A stretch of 64,000 nucleotides of DNA from Massilia kyonggiensis. GTDB taxonomy: Bacteria > Pseudomonadota > Gammaproteobacteria > Burkholderiales > Burkholderiaceae_D. A model generated the notes under the pieces. The model was given only the letters and a program-made list of their open reading frames with translations, did no database searches and was not told the origin of the DNA. The first letter of the stretch is position 1, and each line of letters starts with the position of its first letter. The stretch spans positions 87,552 to 151,551 of the forward strand of contig NZ_JANUGY010000012.1 in the NCBI RefSeq assembly GCF_024756235.1. Direction: 5' to 3'. The position numbers and the translations under genes were made by a program. This document shows, one piece after another, positions 7,579 through 17,047 of the stretch.

Positions 7579-10203
7579 ATGAGCATCAACCTGAAAACCC
7601 TGATCGGCAAACTGGACGACACCTGCCGCGCGGCCGCCACGCGGGCGGCCGGCCTGTGCGTGTCGCTGGGACAGTACGAGGTCGACATCGAACACCTGTT
7701 CCTCGCGCTGCTGGAACAGCCGGCCTGCGACGTGGCCGTCATCGCGCGCCGCTCTAGCGTGTCGATCGAACGGCTGGAAGCGGACCTGCACGCGGAAGTG
7801 GCCGGCTTCAAGAGCGGCAACTCGCGCACGCCCGTGTTCTCGGAGCGTCTGCCGAAACTGTTCGAACACGCGTGGCTCATCGCGTCGCTCGACCTGCGCG
7901 CGGGGCAGCAGGCGGGCATCCGCAGCGGCCACCTGCTGCAGGCGCTGCTCAGTTCTCCCGAGCTGTCGCAGCTGGCGCATCGCGTGTCGCCGCAGTTCGC
8001 GGAATTCGACCTGGACCGCATCAAGCATCATTTCGACGACGTGACGGCCGGCTCCGACGAGGCCCCGGCCATCGCCGCGGCGCCCGTGCAGGGCGAGGGT
8101 GCGGACCCGGTGGGCGAGCTGCAGCGCCAGGGGCCGTCGAAGACGCCCGCACTGGACCAGTTCACGACGAACCTCACGCAGCGCGCGCGCGACGGCAAGG
8201 TCGACCCGGTGATCGGACGCGACGCGGAAATCCGCCAGCTCGTCGACATCCTCATGCGCCGCCGCCAGAACAACCCGATCCTGACGGGCGAGGCGGGCGT
8301 CGGCAAGACGGCCGTCGTGGAAGGTCTTGCATTGCGCGTCGCGACGGGCGACGTGCCGGCTGTGCTGCGCGGCGTGGAAATCCACGTGCTGGACCTGGGC
8401 CTGCTGCAGGCTGGCGCCAGCGTGAAGGGCGAGTTCGAGAACCGCCTCAAGAACACCATCGACGAAGTGAAAAAGAGCCCGCACCCGATCATCCTGTTCA
8501 TCGACGAGGCGCATACGATGATCGGCGCAGGCGGCCAGGCGGGCCAGAACGACGCGGCGAATCTGCTGAAGCCCGCGCTGGCACGGGGCGAACTGCGCAC
8601 GATCGCGGCCACGACGTGGAGCGAGTACAAGAAATACTTCGAGAAGGACCCGGCGCTGGCACGCCGCTTCCAGGTCGTGAAGGTCGAGGAACCGAGCGAG
8701 GAACTGGCCTGCGCCATGCTGCGCGGGATGGCGCCGCTGATGGAGAAGCATTTCAACGTGCGCATCCACGACGAGGCGATCACGGAAGCCGTGCGCCTGT
8801 CGCACCGCTACATCAGCGGCCGCCAGCTGCCGGACAAGGCCATCGGCGTGCTGGACACCGCGTGCGCGAAAGTGGCGCTGGGCCGCGACGCGGCGCCCGC
8901 GCGCATCGAAGATCTCACGCGCCAGCTGGAACGCCTCGATGCCGAACGCGCGGCGCTGGAGCGCGAGCAGGCGGCGGGCGAGGGCGCGCACGACGCGCGG
9001 CTGGGCGAACTGTCGGCGGCGCGCGGCGCCGCCGAGGACGAACTGGCGACGTTGCGCGCGCGCTGGGAACGCGAGCGCGATCTCGTGACCCGCATCCGCG
9101 ACATGCGCGTAGGCGAAGCTGCCGACGCGCGCGGCTTGCGCGACGAACTGAAAGCCGTGCAGGGCGAGACGCCGCTCGTGCCGCTGCAGGTGGACGGCCA
9201 CGTGGTGGCCGGCATCGTCGCCGGCTGGACCGGGATCCCGCTCGGCAAGATGGTCAAGGACGAGATCCGCACGGTTCTGAACCTGCAGGACCTGCTGGAA
9301 GAGCGCGTGCTGGGCCAGTCGCATGCGATCGACGCGGTCGCGCAGCGCGTGCGCACGGCGCGCGCGAACCTGGACGATCCGAACAAGCCGAAAGGCGTAT
9401 TCCTGTTCGTGGGCCCGTCCGGCGTCGGCAAGACAGAGACGGCGCTGGCGCTGGCCGACGTGCTGTACGGCGGCGAACGCAAGCTCGTCACCATCAACAT
9501 GAGCGAATACCAGGAAGCGCACAGCGTCTCGGGCCTGAAAGGCTCGCCGCCGGGCTACGTGGGCTATGGCGAGGGCGGCGTGCTGACGGAAGCGGTGCGC
9601 CGCAACCCGTACAGCGTCGTGCTGCTCGACGAAGTGGAGAAGGCCCACCCGGACGTGCTCGAACTGTTCTTCCAGGTGTTCGACAAGGGCGTGCTGGACG
9701 ATGCGGAAGGCCGCGAAGTCGATTTCCGCAATACGATCATCATCCTCACGTCGAACGTCGCGTCGAGCACGCTGATGCAGGCCTGCCTGAACAAGGATCC
9801 GGAAGAGGTGCCGTCGGCCGACGAACTGGAAGCGCTGATCCGCCCGGCGCTCGTCAAGCAGTTCAAGCCCGCGTTCCTGGGGCGCCTGAAGGTCGTGCCG
9901 TTCTATCCGATCCCGGACGACGTGCTGGCCGGGATCATCGAACTCAAGCTCGGACGCATCGGCCAGCGCGTCGCCGCCAACCACAAGGCGGCGTTCGCGT
10001 ACGACGAATCGCTCGTGGATGCCGTGCTGGCCCGCTGCACGGAAGTCGATTCCGGCGCGCGCAACGTCGACAACATCCTCAACGGCACCTTGCTGCCGCA
10101 GATTGCCGAGGCCGTGCTGGCGCGCATGGCGGAGGGCGCCGCGATCGAACGGATCGAGGTTGGGGCGGACGAGAACGGCGATTTCACATACGCGATCACG
10201 TAA
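7579..10203 (+). CDS. tssH: TssH (ClpV), AAA+ ATPase that recycles the T6SS sheath
   Basis: The 874-residue protein has the Clp-N repeat domain (1-~150), a first AAA+ module with Walker A GEAGVGKT at 237-244 and Walker B ILFIDEAHT, a middle coiled-coil rich in Glu/Arg (~455-520), and a second AAA+ module with GPSGVGKTE from residue 612. The opening MSINLKTLIGKLDDTCR is typical of ClpV rather than ClpB. The enzyme unfolds contracted TssB/TssC sheath. I chose the ATG at 7579 over upstream starts because it gives the normal N-domain. It is the last gene of the rightward T6SS operon. Confidence 0.96.
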   Translation: MSINLKTLIGKLDDTCRAAATRAAGLCVSLGQYEVDIEHLFLALLEQPACDVAVIARRSSVSIERLEADLHAEVAGFKSGNSRTPVFSERLPKLFEHAWLIASLDLRAGQQAGIRSGHLLQALLSSPELSQLAHRVSPQFAEFDLDRIKHHFDDVTAGSDEAPAIAAAPVQGEGADPVGELQRQGPSKTPALDQFTTNLTQRARDGKVDPVIGRDAEIRQLVDILMRRRQNNPILTGEAGVGKTAVVEGLALRVATGDVPAVLRGVEIHVLDLGLLQAGASVKGEFENRLKNTIDEVKKSPHPIILFIDEAHTMIGAGGQAGQNDAANLLKPALARGELRTIAATTWSEYKKYFEKDPALARRFQVVKVEEPSEELACAMLRGMAPLMEKHFNVRIHDEAITEAVRLSHRYISGRQLPDKAIGVLDTACAKVALGRDAAPARIEDLTRQLERLDAERAALEREQAAGEGAHDARLGELSAARGAAEDELATLRARWERERDLVTRIRDMRVGEAADARGLRDELKAVQGETPLVPLQVDGHVVAGIVAGWTGIPLGKMVKDEIRTVLNLQDLLEERVLGQSHAIDAVAQRVRTARANLDDPNKPKGVFLFVGPSGVGKTETALALADVLYGGERKLVTINMSEYQEAHSVSGLKGSPPGYVGYGEGGVLTEAVRRNPYSVVLLDEVEKAHPDVLELFFQVFDKGVLDDAEGREVDFRNTIIILTSNVASSTLMQACLNKDPEEVPSADELEALIRPALVKQFKPAFLGRLKVVPFYPIPDDVLAGIIELKLGRIGQRVAANHKAAFAYDESLVDAVLARCTEVDSGARNVDNILNGTLLPQIAEAVLARMAEGAAIERIEVGADENGDFTYAIT

Positions 10204-10234
10204 CGAGGGAGGGGCGGCCCGAGATATCGATATC

Positions 10235-10248
10235 GATATCGATAACAA
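10235..10248. promoter_or_regulatory. Candidate LacI operator O1 within a GATATC repeat tract
   Basis: GATATCGATAACAA here is the exact reverse complement of TTGTTATCGATATC at 10414-10427. It sits at the right end of a tract in which GATATC repeats in tandem from about 10222. The two 14-mers are 165 bases apart and flank the receptor promoter region, as expected for paired operators of a DNA-looping repressor. A LacI-type gene closes the downstream gene set (17044-18081). The pairing is visible; the protein that binds is inferred. Confidence 0.55.
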
Positions 10249-10398
10249 ACGGAGTGTGATCGGCGCCGTGACGCGCCGCAGCAAATCTCGCGTTTTTCGG
10301 GCCGTGTTAGCGATAACGCCCGTACCTACCGTATCTTCTTCGCATCATTGGTGAAAATCGTAACGCCGATTGCTTACTTTCGTAACTCGGCGTACTCC

Positions 10399-10427
10399 TA
10401 TAATCCACTCGCATTGTTATCGATATC
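10399..10427 (+). promoter_or_regulatory. Receptor promoter: TATAAT -10 box with overlapping LacI operator O2
   Basis: A perfect TATAAT lies at 10399-10404. The 14-mer TTGTTATCGATATC follows at 10414-10427, so it would cover the transcription start, a repressor position. No good -35 box is present at 17 bases; TTGCTT at 10370 is 23 bases away. The receptor ATG is at 10516, after GGAGGA. The rest of 10204-10515 shows nothing else I can support. Confidence 0.5.
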
Positions 10428-10515
10428 TACAACGGCAGCCGGCTTCAAGGCATGTCGCAAAACCAACGAAACAATAAAACAACGAGTCCCAACGGATTAA
10501 TTGGAGGAGAAGAAA

Positions 10516-13500
10516 ATGCACCAGAAATACTACACCGTTCCGCGCATGACCCTCGTCGCACTGGCCCTTTCCCAGGCCTTTGCCATGCAGGCGATGGCAC
10601 AGGTGGCGCCGGTCGAAACCAACACCGTCGTCGTGAAGGGTCTGCGCGCCAGCGCGGAATCGTCCCTGGCGATCAAGAAGAACGCGATGGAAGTCGTCGA
10701 CTCCATCACTGCCGACGACATCGGCAAGCTGCCCGATCCTAACGTCGCCGAAACGCTCACGCGCCTGCCGGGCGTGCAGGGTTACCGCTACGGCGGCGAA
10801 GGCGCCTCGCCGGGCGGCAACGGCTCCGGCCTGACCATCCGCGGCCTGTCGAACCAGACGGCGTCGCAAGTCAACGGCCGCGCCTATTTCACCGCAGGCT
10901 CGCGCGAATTCAACATCGAAGACGCGGTGCCGGCCATGGTCGCCGGCATCGACGTCTACAAGAACCCTTCCGCCGAACACGTCGAAGGCGCCATCGGTGG
11001 CCTGATCAACCTGCGCACCCGCAATCCGAGCGATTTCAAGAGTTTTACCGCCGTGCTGAACGGCAATATGCGCTACAACGATCTCGTCCGGAAGAAAGAA
11101 CCTGAAGTGAGCGGACTGCTCGCCAACCGCTTCGATCTCGGCGGCGGTTCGCGCATCGGCGTGATGGCCGCCTTCGCCTTCCAGAAGACCACCAGCCGTA
11201 ACGACGCTGCCGGCACCAATGGCGGTATGAACTACCGGCGCATGGTCCGTGGCGACAGCGCCGAGTACGCGAACCTGGCGGCCGCGAACACGGGCAACAA
11301 CGTGGCCCAACCCATGTCGAAGTATGTCGGCCGCAGCGACATCACTTACCTGGCGCCCGTGGATCTGAAACCGGCCTCGGGCACCACCGCTCCCAACGTA
11401 GTACCGGACACGTCCAAGCTGACGCCCGAACAGGCCGCCAACATCATCTCCGCCAATACCCTCGGTCCCTGGCCCAGTGTAGAAAGCATCGCGCGTACGC
11501 GCAAAGCCCTGAACCTCGGGGCCGATTATCGCGTCAACAATACCTTGCGCTTCTACACCGAAGGCGCCTACACCTCTTACCTGTACAACCAGAACTATCT
11601 GTTCACCCGCATTTTTAACGACTACGGGGGTAACGTCCAGAACCTGACGGTCACGCCGTTCACGATCAACGAGTACATGGTCAATCGCAACGCCAACGGC
11701 GGCAGCAACGACGTCGTGACCAGCCAGCGTGCACTCGGCGGTACCTTCCTGAACCAGCCGATCGGTACGTGGGGCGGCGATGAGCACAGCCTGTACACGA
11801 CCTGGAACGTGGCCACGGGCGTCGAGTGGAGCCCGACCCCCGCACTGTCGCTCAAGGGCGACATCAACTACATCAGGGCGGACCGCATCAAGGATAACCG
11901 CCGTGTCGAGATGGTCAACGCACCCGGCCAGTACTTCGATATCACTCGCGTCAACCAGAACTGGAACGACGGCCACTACACGAACATTCACGGCAACGAT
12001 TGGACCGATCCCGCCAAGTTCGTCTTCCAGCGATACAGCGGCGACGGCTACCAGGAATTCCACGACAATGGCGCCGCAACCGCGCTCAGCGGCATCTATA
12101 CGTTCGAAGAGGGCTTCTTCAGCAGGTTGAAGTTCGGCACGCGCTTTGCGCATCAGACCAACCGGTTCTTTGACAAGAATCCCTACATCCAGCCCCATTG
12201 GTTGACGACGGACGGCAAGCCGCTCGCCGCCGATTACTCGAACGCGATTTCCGCGGCGTCCAAGCCGGGTGTCCTGGGGCAGGCGCCGACGAACATGCTG
12301 GGCAACCAGAACGGCTATACGGGGGGCTTTGTCACGTACAACCCGGACGCGCTGCTGGGCAACCAGGTGGCCGCACAATTCCCGCTGGCGAATATCATCC
12401 CCGAGGGCAGCTACCCCGAATACGAGCTGGGCCGCCGTTATCTCAACGAGAATACGCTGGCCGGCTACGTCTCCGCCGACTTCGCGGCGTTCGACGATCG
12501 CCTCAAGGGTAACGTCGGCGTACGCGTCGTCCGCACCAAGTCCCAGGCGACCGCACGCGTCCTCTCCGACCCGGCCCAGGCGACGTCCCCGCTGATCGAC
12601 AATACGAAGACGACGACCTACACGAATGTCCTGCCGGCGTTGAACTTCACCTACGACATCGCGAAGGACTTCCTGGCCCGCTTCGGCTACGGCCGTGGCT
12701 TGACCCGTCCCAATCTGGACCTGCTGAATCCGAACTACTCGTACAACTTCGGAAACGGCACCGTCAACGTGGGCAATCCGGACCTGAGCCCGCAGAAAGC
12801 CGACAGTGTCGACCTCTCGCTCGAACGCTATTTCAGCCCGACGAACTATGTGGCGCTCGGCCTGTTCAACAAGGACATCAGCGGCTTCTTCAGCCAACTC
12901 TCGAGCTGCGGGATGCCGCAGAATGCGGTGGCCTACACGGGACCCAGCAACGGCTGCTCGAATGGCCAGTGGATGGTCTCGAAGAACGTCAATGCCGCGA
13001 ACGGCTATGCGCGCGGCGTGGAATTGTCCGGGCAATGGTTCTTCAACGACAAGGATAGCTGGCTGAAGAACTTCGGTGTCGCAGGCTCCTATACGTATGT
13101 CGATACGTCCGCGCCGCTGAATATCGGCACGAACTCCGCGCCCATCTTCATCGATGCGCAGCAGAACTTCGTATCCAAGAACAGCTACAGCCTCACCGGC
13201 ATGTACGAGGACAGCAAGCTGTCGGCCCGCCTCGTGTACACCTGGCGTTCGTCCCAGAACCGGGGTTACAACGGACTCATTCCGTTGTTCAGCACTTACA
13301 TCGGGTCATACGGTCTGCTCGACGGATCGATCAACTACGCGATCGACGAGCACCTGACCCTGGCCTTCAATGCGTCGAACATCACGAACAAGGCGCCCAA
13401 CCGCTACGCCGGCGAAGTGCAAACGATGGAAACGGGCCGCGAGTACTCGCACATGGACAACGGCCGCTCGTTCAGCCTCGGCCTGCGTTACAAGTTCTGA
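10516..13500 (+). CDS. TonB-dependent receptor for a carbohydrate, probably a galactan oligosaccharide
   Basis: This 994-residue protein has a signal peptide (cleavage near AMAQ-V), a plug domain (AMEVVDSITADDIGKLPDPNVAETL, then GLTIRGLSNQTASQVNGR at ~110), and a long 22-strand barrel ending in the outer-membrane signature FSLGLRYKF. The plug matches the large receptor type common in Xanthomonas and Caulobacter that imports plant sugars. The ATG at 10516 follows GGAGGA; a TTG 15 bases earlier is the Shine-Dalgarno itself. It is the first gene of a module with GH35, GH43 and LacI genes, which suggests uptake of galactan or arabinogalactan fragments. The sugar is inferred from neighbours. Confidence 0.9.
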   Translation: MHQKYYTVPRMTLVALALSQAFAMQAMAQVAPVETNTVVVKGLRASAESSLAIKKNAMEVVDSITADDIGKLPDPNVAETLTRLPGVQGYRYGGEGASPGGNGSGLTIRGLSNQTASQVNGRAYFTAGSREFNIEDAVPAMVAGIDVYKNPSAEHVEGAIGGLINLRTRNPSDFKSFTAVLNGNMRYNDLVRKKEPEVSGLLANRFDLGGGSRIGVMAAFAFQKTTSRNDAAGTNGGMNYRRMVRGDSAEYANLAAANTGNNVAQPMSKYVGRSDITYLAPVDLKPASGTTAPNVVPDTSKLTPEQAANIISANTLGPWPSVESIARTRKALNLGADYRVNNTLRFYTEGAYTSYLYNQNYLFTRIFNDYGGNVQNLTVTPFTINEYMVNRNANGGSNDVVTSQRALGGTFLNQPIGTWGGDEHSLYTTWNVATGVEWSPTPALSLKGDINYIRADRIKDNRRVEMVNAPGQYFDITRVNQNWNDGHYTNIHGNDWTDPAKFVFQRYSGDGYQEFHDNGAATALSGIYTFEEGFFSRLKFGTRFAHQTNRFFDKNPYIQPHWLTTDGKPLAADYSNAISAASKPGVLGQAPTNMLGNQNGYTGGFVTYNPDALLGNQVAAQFPLANIIPEGSYPEYELGRRYLNENTLAGYVSADFAAFDDRLKGNVGVRVVRTKSQATARVLSDPAQATSPLIDNTKTTTYTNVLPALNFTYDIAKDFLARFGYGRGLTRPNLDLLNPNYSYNFGNGTVNVGNPDLSPQKADSVDLSLERYFSPTNYVALGLFNKDISGFFSQLSSCGMPQNAVAYTGPSNGCSNGQWMVSKNVNAANGYARGVELSGQWFFNDKDSWLKNFGVAGSYTYVDTSAPLNIGTNSAPIFIDAQQNFVSKNSYSLTGMYEDSKLSARLVYTWRSSQNRGYNGLIPLFSTYIGSYGLLDGSINYAIDEHLTLAFNASNITNKAPNRYAGEVQTMETGREYSHMDNGRSFSLGLRYKF

Positions 13501-13511
13501 TCTCGGCAAGC

Positions 13512-13557
13512 ACCGGCACGACCGTCCGCACCCGCGGCCGGCCGTGCCGGTTTTTTT
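13512..13557 (+). terminator. Rho-independent terminator after the receptor gene
   Basis: ACCGGCACG at 13512-13520 pairs with CGTGCCGGT at 13543-13551, and a run of seven T starts at 13551. It begins 11 bases after the receptor stop. It should reduce readthrough into the glycosidase genes, so either they have their own start signal in the short gap or expression is graded. Confidence 0.8.
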
Positions 13558-13574
13558 CTTTGGATACCGACCAC

Positions 13575-15926
13575 ATGACCATCAGTTTCCAGCGCCGCCG
13601 CCTGTTGCAGGGCGCGGCCCTGCTGCCCGCTTTGCTGCCGCTTACGGGCACCCTGCACGCGGCGAACTCGCACCGCTTCGCGATCGGCGAGCATGACTTT
13701 CTGCTGGACGGGAAACCCCTGCAAATCCGCTGCGGCGAGATGCACTTCGCCCGCGTGCCGCGCGAATATTGGGCGCACCGCCTCAAGACCATCAAGGCGA
13801 TGGGCCTGAACGCGGTGTGCGCCTACCTGTTCTGGAATTACCACGAATGGCGCGAAGGCCGCTACGACTGGGCCGCGCAGCGCGACGCCGCCGAATTCTG
13901 CCGGCTCGCGCAGCAGGAAGGGCTGTGGGTGATTCTGCGTCCCGGCCCGTACGCCTGCGCCGAGTGGGAGATGGGCGGCATGCCGTGGTGGCTTCTCAAG
14001 CACGACGGCGACGCTTTCCTGCGCACGCGCGACGAGGCCTATCTTGCTCCCGCGCGGCGCTGGCTGAAGGAAGTCGGACGCGTGCTCGGGCCGCAGCAGG
14101 TGACGCACGGCGGTCCGATCCTGATGGTGCAGGTCGAGAACGAATACGGCTTCTACGGCGACGACGTCGGCTATCTGCGCGTGCTGCGCCAGGCCTTGCT
14201 GGACGCGGGCTTCGACGTGCCGCTGTTCCAGTGCAATCCGACGAACGCCGTCGCCCGCACGCATATCCCGGAACTGTTCACGGTGGCGAACTTCGGCAGC
14301 GATCCCGCTGCCGGCTTCAAGGCGCTGGACGCCGTGCAGAAGGGCCCGCGCATGTGCGGCGAGTATTACTCCGGCTGGTTCGATACCTGGGGTTCGCCGC
14401 ACCACAGCGGCGGCGTCGAGGGCGCGACGAAGGACATCGCCGCGATGCTGAAGGCGAACGGTTCGTTCAGCCTGTACATGGCGCACGGCGGCACGACGTT
14501 CGGCCTGTGGGGCGGCTGCGACCGTCCGTTCCGGCCCGATACGACGAGCTACGACTACGATGCGCCGATCGGCGAAGCGGGCTGGATCGGCGCGAAATTC
14601 GATGCGTACCGCGCCGCGATGACGCCGTTCCTGGCGCCGGGCGAAACACTGCCCGAGCCGCCGCCGCGCATGCCCGTCATGAGCATCGCCCCGTTCGCGC
14701 TGGCGGAATCCGTGCCCGTGAAGTCCGCGCTGCCGGCACGCGTCATCAAGGCGGTGTCGCCGCGGCCGATCGAGCACTACGACATCAGCCGCGGCCTCGT
14801 GTCGTACCGTGTGACCCTGCCGGCCGGCCCTTCGGGCGTCGTCGAAGTGGCACGTGCCCGCGACCTCGCGTGGATCACGCTCGACGGGAAGCAGATCGGC
14901 ACGTTCGACACGCGCTACCGCCGCTACAAGGTCGACGTGCCCGCGCGCAGCAAGCCGGCCGTGCTGGAGATCCTGTTGTACACGATCGCGCGCGTGAACT
15001 TCGGCGTCGAGATCCATGACCGCAAGGGCATCCACGGTCCCGTGACGTTCACGCCGAAGGGCGGCGACGCGCAGCCGCTGGAGAACTGGGAAATCCGCGC
15101 CATCGATTTCGATGCGGATGGCGTCCTGCCGCCGCTGGCCTTCAAACAGGGACGCGGCAAGGGCGCGGCCTTCTACCGCGGCGGCTTCGATACGGCGCGC
15201 ACCGGGGACACCTTCCTCGACATGTCCGCGTGGGGGCAGGGCGTCGTCTGGGTCAACGGCCGCTGCCTCGGCAGGTTCTGGAGCATCGGTCCCACGCAGA
15301 CGATGTATCTGCCGGGCCCGTGGATCCGCAAGGGCCGCAACGAGGTCGTCGTGCTCGACCTGACGGGACCGCGCGGGCAGGGCACGCCCACCATCGCGGG
15401 ATTGGCTGCGCCGATCCTCGACCAGCTGCACCGCGAACGCGACCTGCCGCGTCCACCGAGCACCGTCCGCCTGCAGCTGGACGGCGTGAAGCCGGCGCAC
15501 GACGGCGAATTCGCGCCGGGCTCGCAGACGCAGGACGTGCGCTTCGCCGCGGCGGTGAAAGGCCGGCAGTTCTGCCTGGAGGGGCTCGATGCATTCGACG
15601 GCAAGCCGTATGCGGCCGTCGCGGAGCTGGCCCTGCTGGACAAGGACGGCAAGACGCTGGACCAGTCCAACTGGACCATCGCCTGGGTCGACAGCGAGGA
15701 AGCGACGAAGCAGGATGGCGGCGCGCTGAACGCCATCAATGGCCAGAATAGCGACTACTGGATCACGGCCGACAAGGCCGCGTACCCGCACCGCCTCGTG
15801 ATCGACGTGGGACGTGCGATGGACGTGGCCGGCCTGCGTTACGTGCCGCGGCAGGGGCCGGACGGCACGGCGGGGCGCATCCGTCGCTTCCGCGCGTACG
15901 TGGGCGACACGCTGGTGGTGGAATGA
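13575..15926 (+). CDS. GH35 beta-galactosidase, exported
   Basis: This 783-residue enzyme starts with a Tat-like signal (RRRLLQGAALLPALLPL). It then has the GH35 barrel: IRCGEMHFARVPREYW, AVCAYLFWNYHEWREG, and WVILRPGPYACAEWE. The expected acid/base is E190 in VENEYG and the nucleophile E263 in CGEYYSGW. A jelly-roll region follows (~480-600), and the last ~130 residues look like a discoidin/CBM32-type domain. The enzyme would remove terminal beta-galactose outside the cytoplasm. It follows the receptor terminator by 17 bases and precedes the GH43 gene, matching an arabinogalactan-side-chain degradation set. Confidence 0.9.
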   Translation: MTISFQRRRLLQGAALLPALLPLTGTLHAANSHRFAIGEHDFLLDGKPLQIRCGEMHFARVPREYWAHRLKTIKAMGLNAVCAYLFWNYHEWREGRYDWAAQRDAAEFCRLAQQEGLWVILRPGPYACAEWEMGGMPWWLLKHDGDAFLRTRDEAYLAPARRWLKEVGRVLGPQQVTHGGPILMVQVENEYGFYGDDVGYLRVLRQALLDAGFDVPLFQCNPTNAVARTHIPELFTVANFGSDPAAGFKALDAVQKGPRMCGEYYSGWFDTWGSPHHSGGVEGATKDIAAMLKANGSFSLYMAHGGTTFGLWGGCDRPFRPDTTSYDYDAPIGEAGWIGAKFDAYRAAMTPFLAPGETLPEPPPRMPVMSIAPFALAESVPVKSALPARVIKAVSPRPIEHYDISRGLVSYRVTLPAGPSGVVEVARARDLAWITLDGKQIGTFDTRYRRYKVDVPARSKPAVLEILLYTIARVNFGVEIHDRKGIHGPVTFTPKGGDAQPLENWEIRAIDFDADGVLPPLAFKQGRGKGAAFYRGGFDTARTGDTFLDMSAWGQGVVWVNGRCLGRFWSIGPTQTMYLPGPWIRKGRNEVVVLDLTGPRGQGTPTIAGLAAPILDQLHRERDLPRPPSTVRLQLDGVKPAHDGEFAPGSQTQDVRFAAAVKGRQFCLEGLDAFDGKPYAAVAELALLDKDGKTLDQSNWTIAWVDSEEATKQDGGALNAINGQNSDYWITADKAAYPHRLVIDVGRAMDVAGLRYVPRQGPDGTAGRIRRFRAYVGDTLVVE

Positions 15927-15940
15927 TCAAGGAGATCCAT

Positions 15941-17047
15941 ATGAAAGTAATCCTGGCAGCGGCGGTGCTGGCCGTGGCGACCCATGCGCAGGCGGACGAC
16001 GTGTTCCGTCCCGGCGCACTGTGGCCCGACGACAAGGGCGTGCACATCAATGCTCACGGCGGCGGCATCCTGCAGCACGACGGCGTGTATTACTGGTTCG
16101 GCGAGCACAAGGTGGGCGGCACGGCCGGCAACCGCGCACAAGTGGGCGTGCACGTGTACAGCTCACGCAACCTGACGGACTGGAAGGACGAAGGCATCGC
16201 GCTCGCCGTCACCGACGACCCGGCCAGCGACATCGTCCGCGATTCGATCATCGAGCGGCCCAAGGTGATCCGCAATCCAAAGACTGGAAAATTCGTGATG
16301 TGGTTCCACCTGGAGCTGAAAGGCAAGCGCTATGACGCGGCGCGTGCGGGCGTCGCCGTCGCGGACAAGGTGACGGGGCCGTATGTGTATCAAGGCTCGT
16401 TCCGGCCGGACGCAGGCGCGTGGCCGGTCGACGTGACGCCGGAAGACAAGGACCCGGCCACGTCGTTCCTCGCGCGCGATTTCGCGGGCGGGCAGATGTC
16501 GCGCGACATGACCTTGTTCGTGGACGACGACGGCAAGGCCTACCAGCTCTACGCCTCGGAGGAAAACCACACGATGCACGTGTCGCGCCTGACGGACGAC
16601 TACCTGCGTTCGGCCGGGCAGTACGGACGGGTGAAGCAGAACGGCGACGACGAAGCCCCGGCCATCTTCAAGCGCGGCGGTAAATACTACCTCGTGACGT
16701 CGGGCCTGACGGGCTGGGCGCCGAATCCGGCGAAATCGTACGTTGCCGATAACATCCTCGGGCCGTGGAAGGCGCTGGGCAACCCGGTGCGCGGCACGCC
16801 GGACCAGCAGAAGATCACGTTCGGCGGCCAGTCGACGTATGCGCTGACGTTGCAGCGCAACGGCTGCACGCGGCATATCCTGATGCTCGACGTGTGGCGC
16901 AAGATGGATGCGATCGACGGGCGCTACGTGTGGCTCCCCGTCGAGTGGGAAGGGGAGAAGCCCGTGGTGCGCTGGCGCGACCAGTGGACGCTGGCCGACC
17001 TCGACAAGCTGCCCTGCGATGGACCCGCCGCGACGGAGGCCAAGTGA
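15941..17047 (+). CDS. GH43 family exo-beta-1,3-galactanase-like enzyme (subfamily 24 type)
   Basis: This 368-residue protein has a signal peptide (MKVILAAAVLAVATHAQA) and a single five-bladed GH43 domain. It has NAHGGGILQHDGVYYWFGEHK-type opening blades. E105 (IIERPKV), D189 (SRDMTLF) and E238 (DEAPAIF) correspond to conserved acids of galactan-active GH43 enzymes. Q297 in FGGQST stands where related exo-beta-1,3-galactanases have Gln instead of the usual catalytic base. AAGGAGA is placed for the ATG at 15941; the ATG at 15923 would overlap the previous stop. It would cut the beta-1,3-galactan backbone. Its stop overlaps the LacI GTG start. Confidence 0.82.
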   Translation: MKVILAAAVLAVATHAQADDVFRPGALWPDDKGVHINAHGGGILQHDGVYYWFGEHKVGGTAGNRAQVGVHVYSSRNLTDWKDEGIALAVTDDPASDIVRDSIIERPKVIRNPKTGKFVMWFHLELKGKRYDAARAGVAVADKVTGPYVYQGSFRPDAGAWPVDVTPEDKDPATSFLARDFAGGQMSRDMTLFVDDDGKAYQLYASEENHTMHVSRLTDDYLRSAGQYGRVKQNGDDEAPAIFKRGGKYYLVTSGLTGWAPNPAKSYVADNILGPWKALGNPVRGTPDQQKITFGGQSTYALTLQRNGCTRHILMLDVWRKMDAIDGRYVWLPVEWEGEKPVVRWRDQWTLADLDKLPCDGPAATEAK

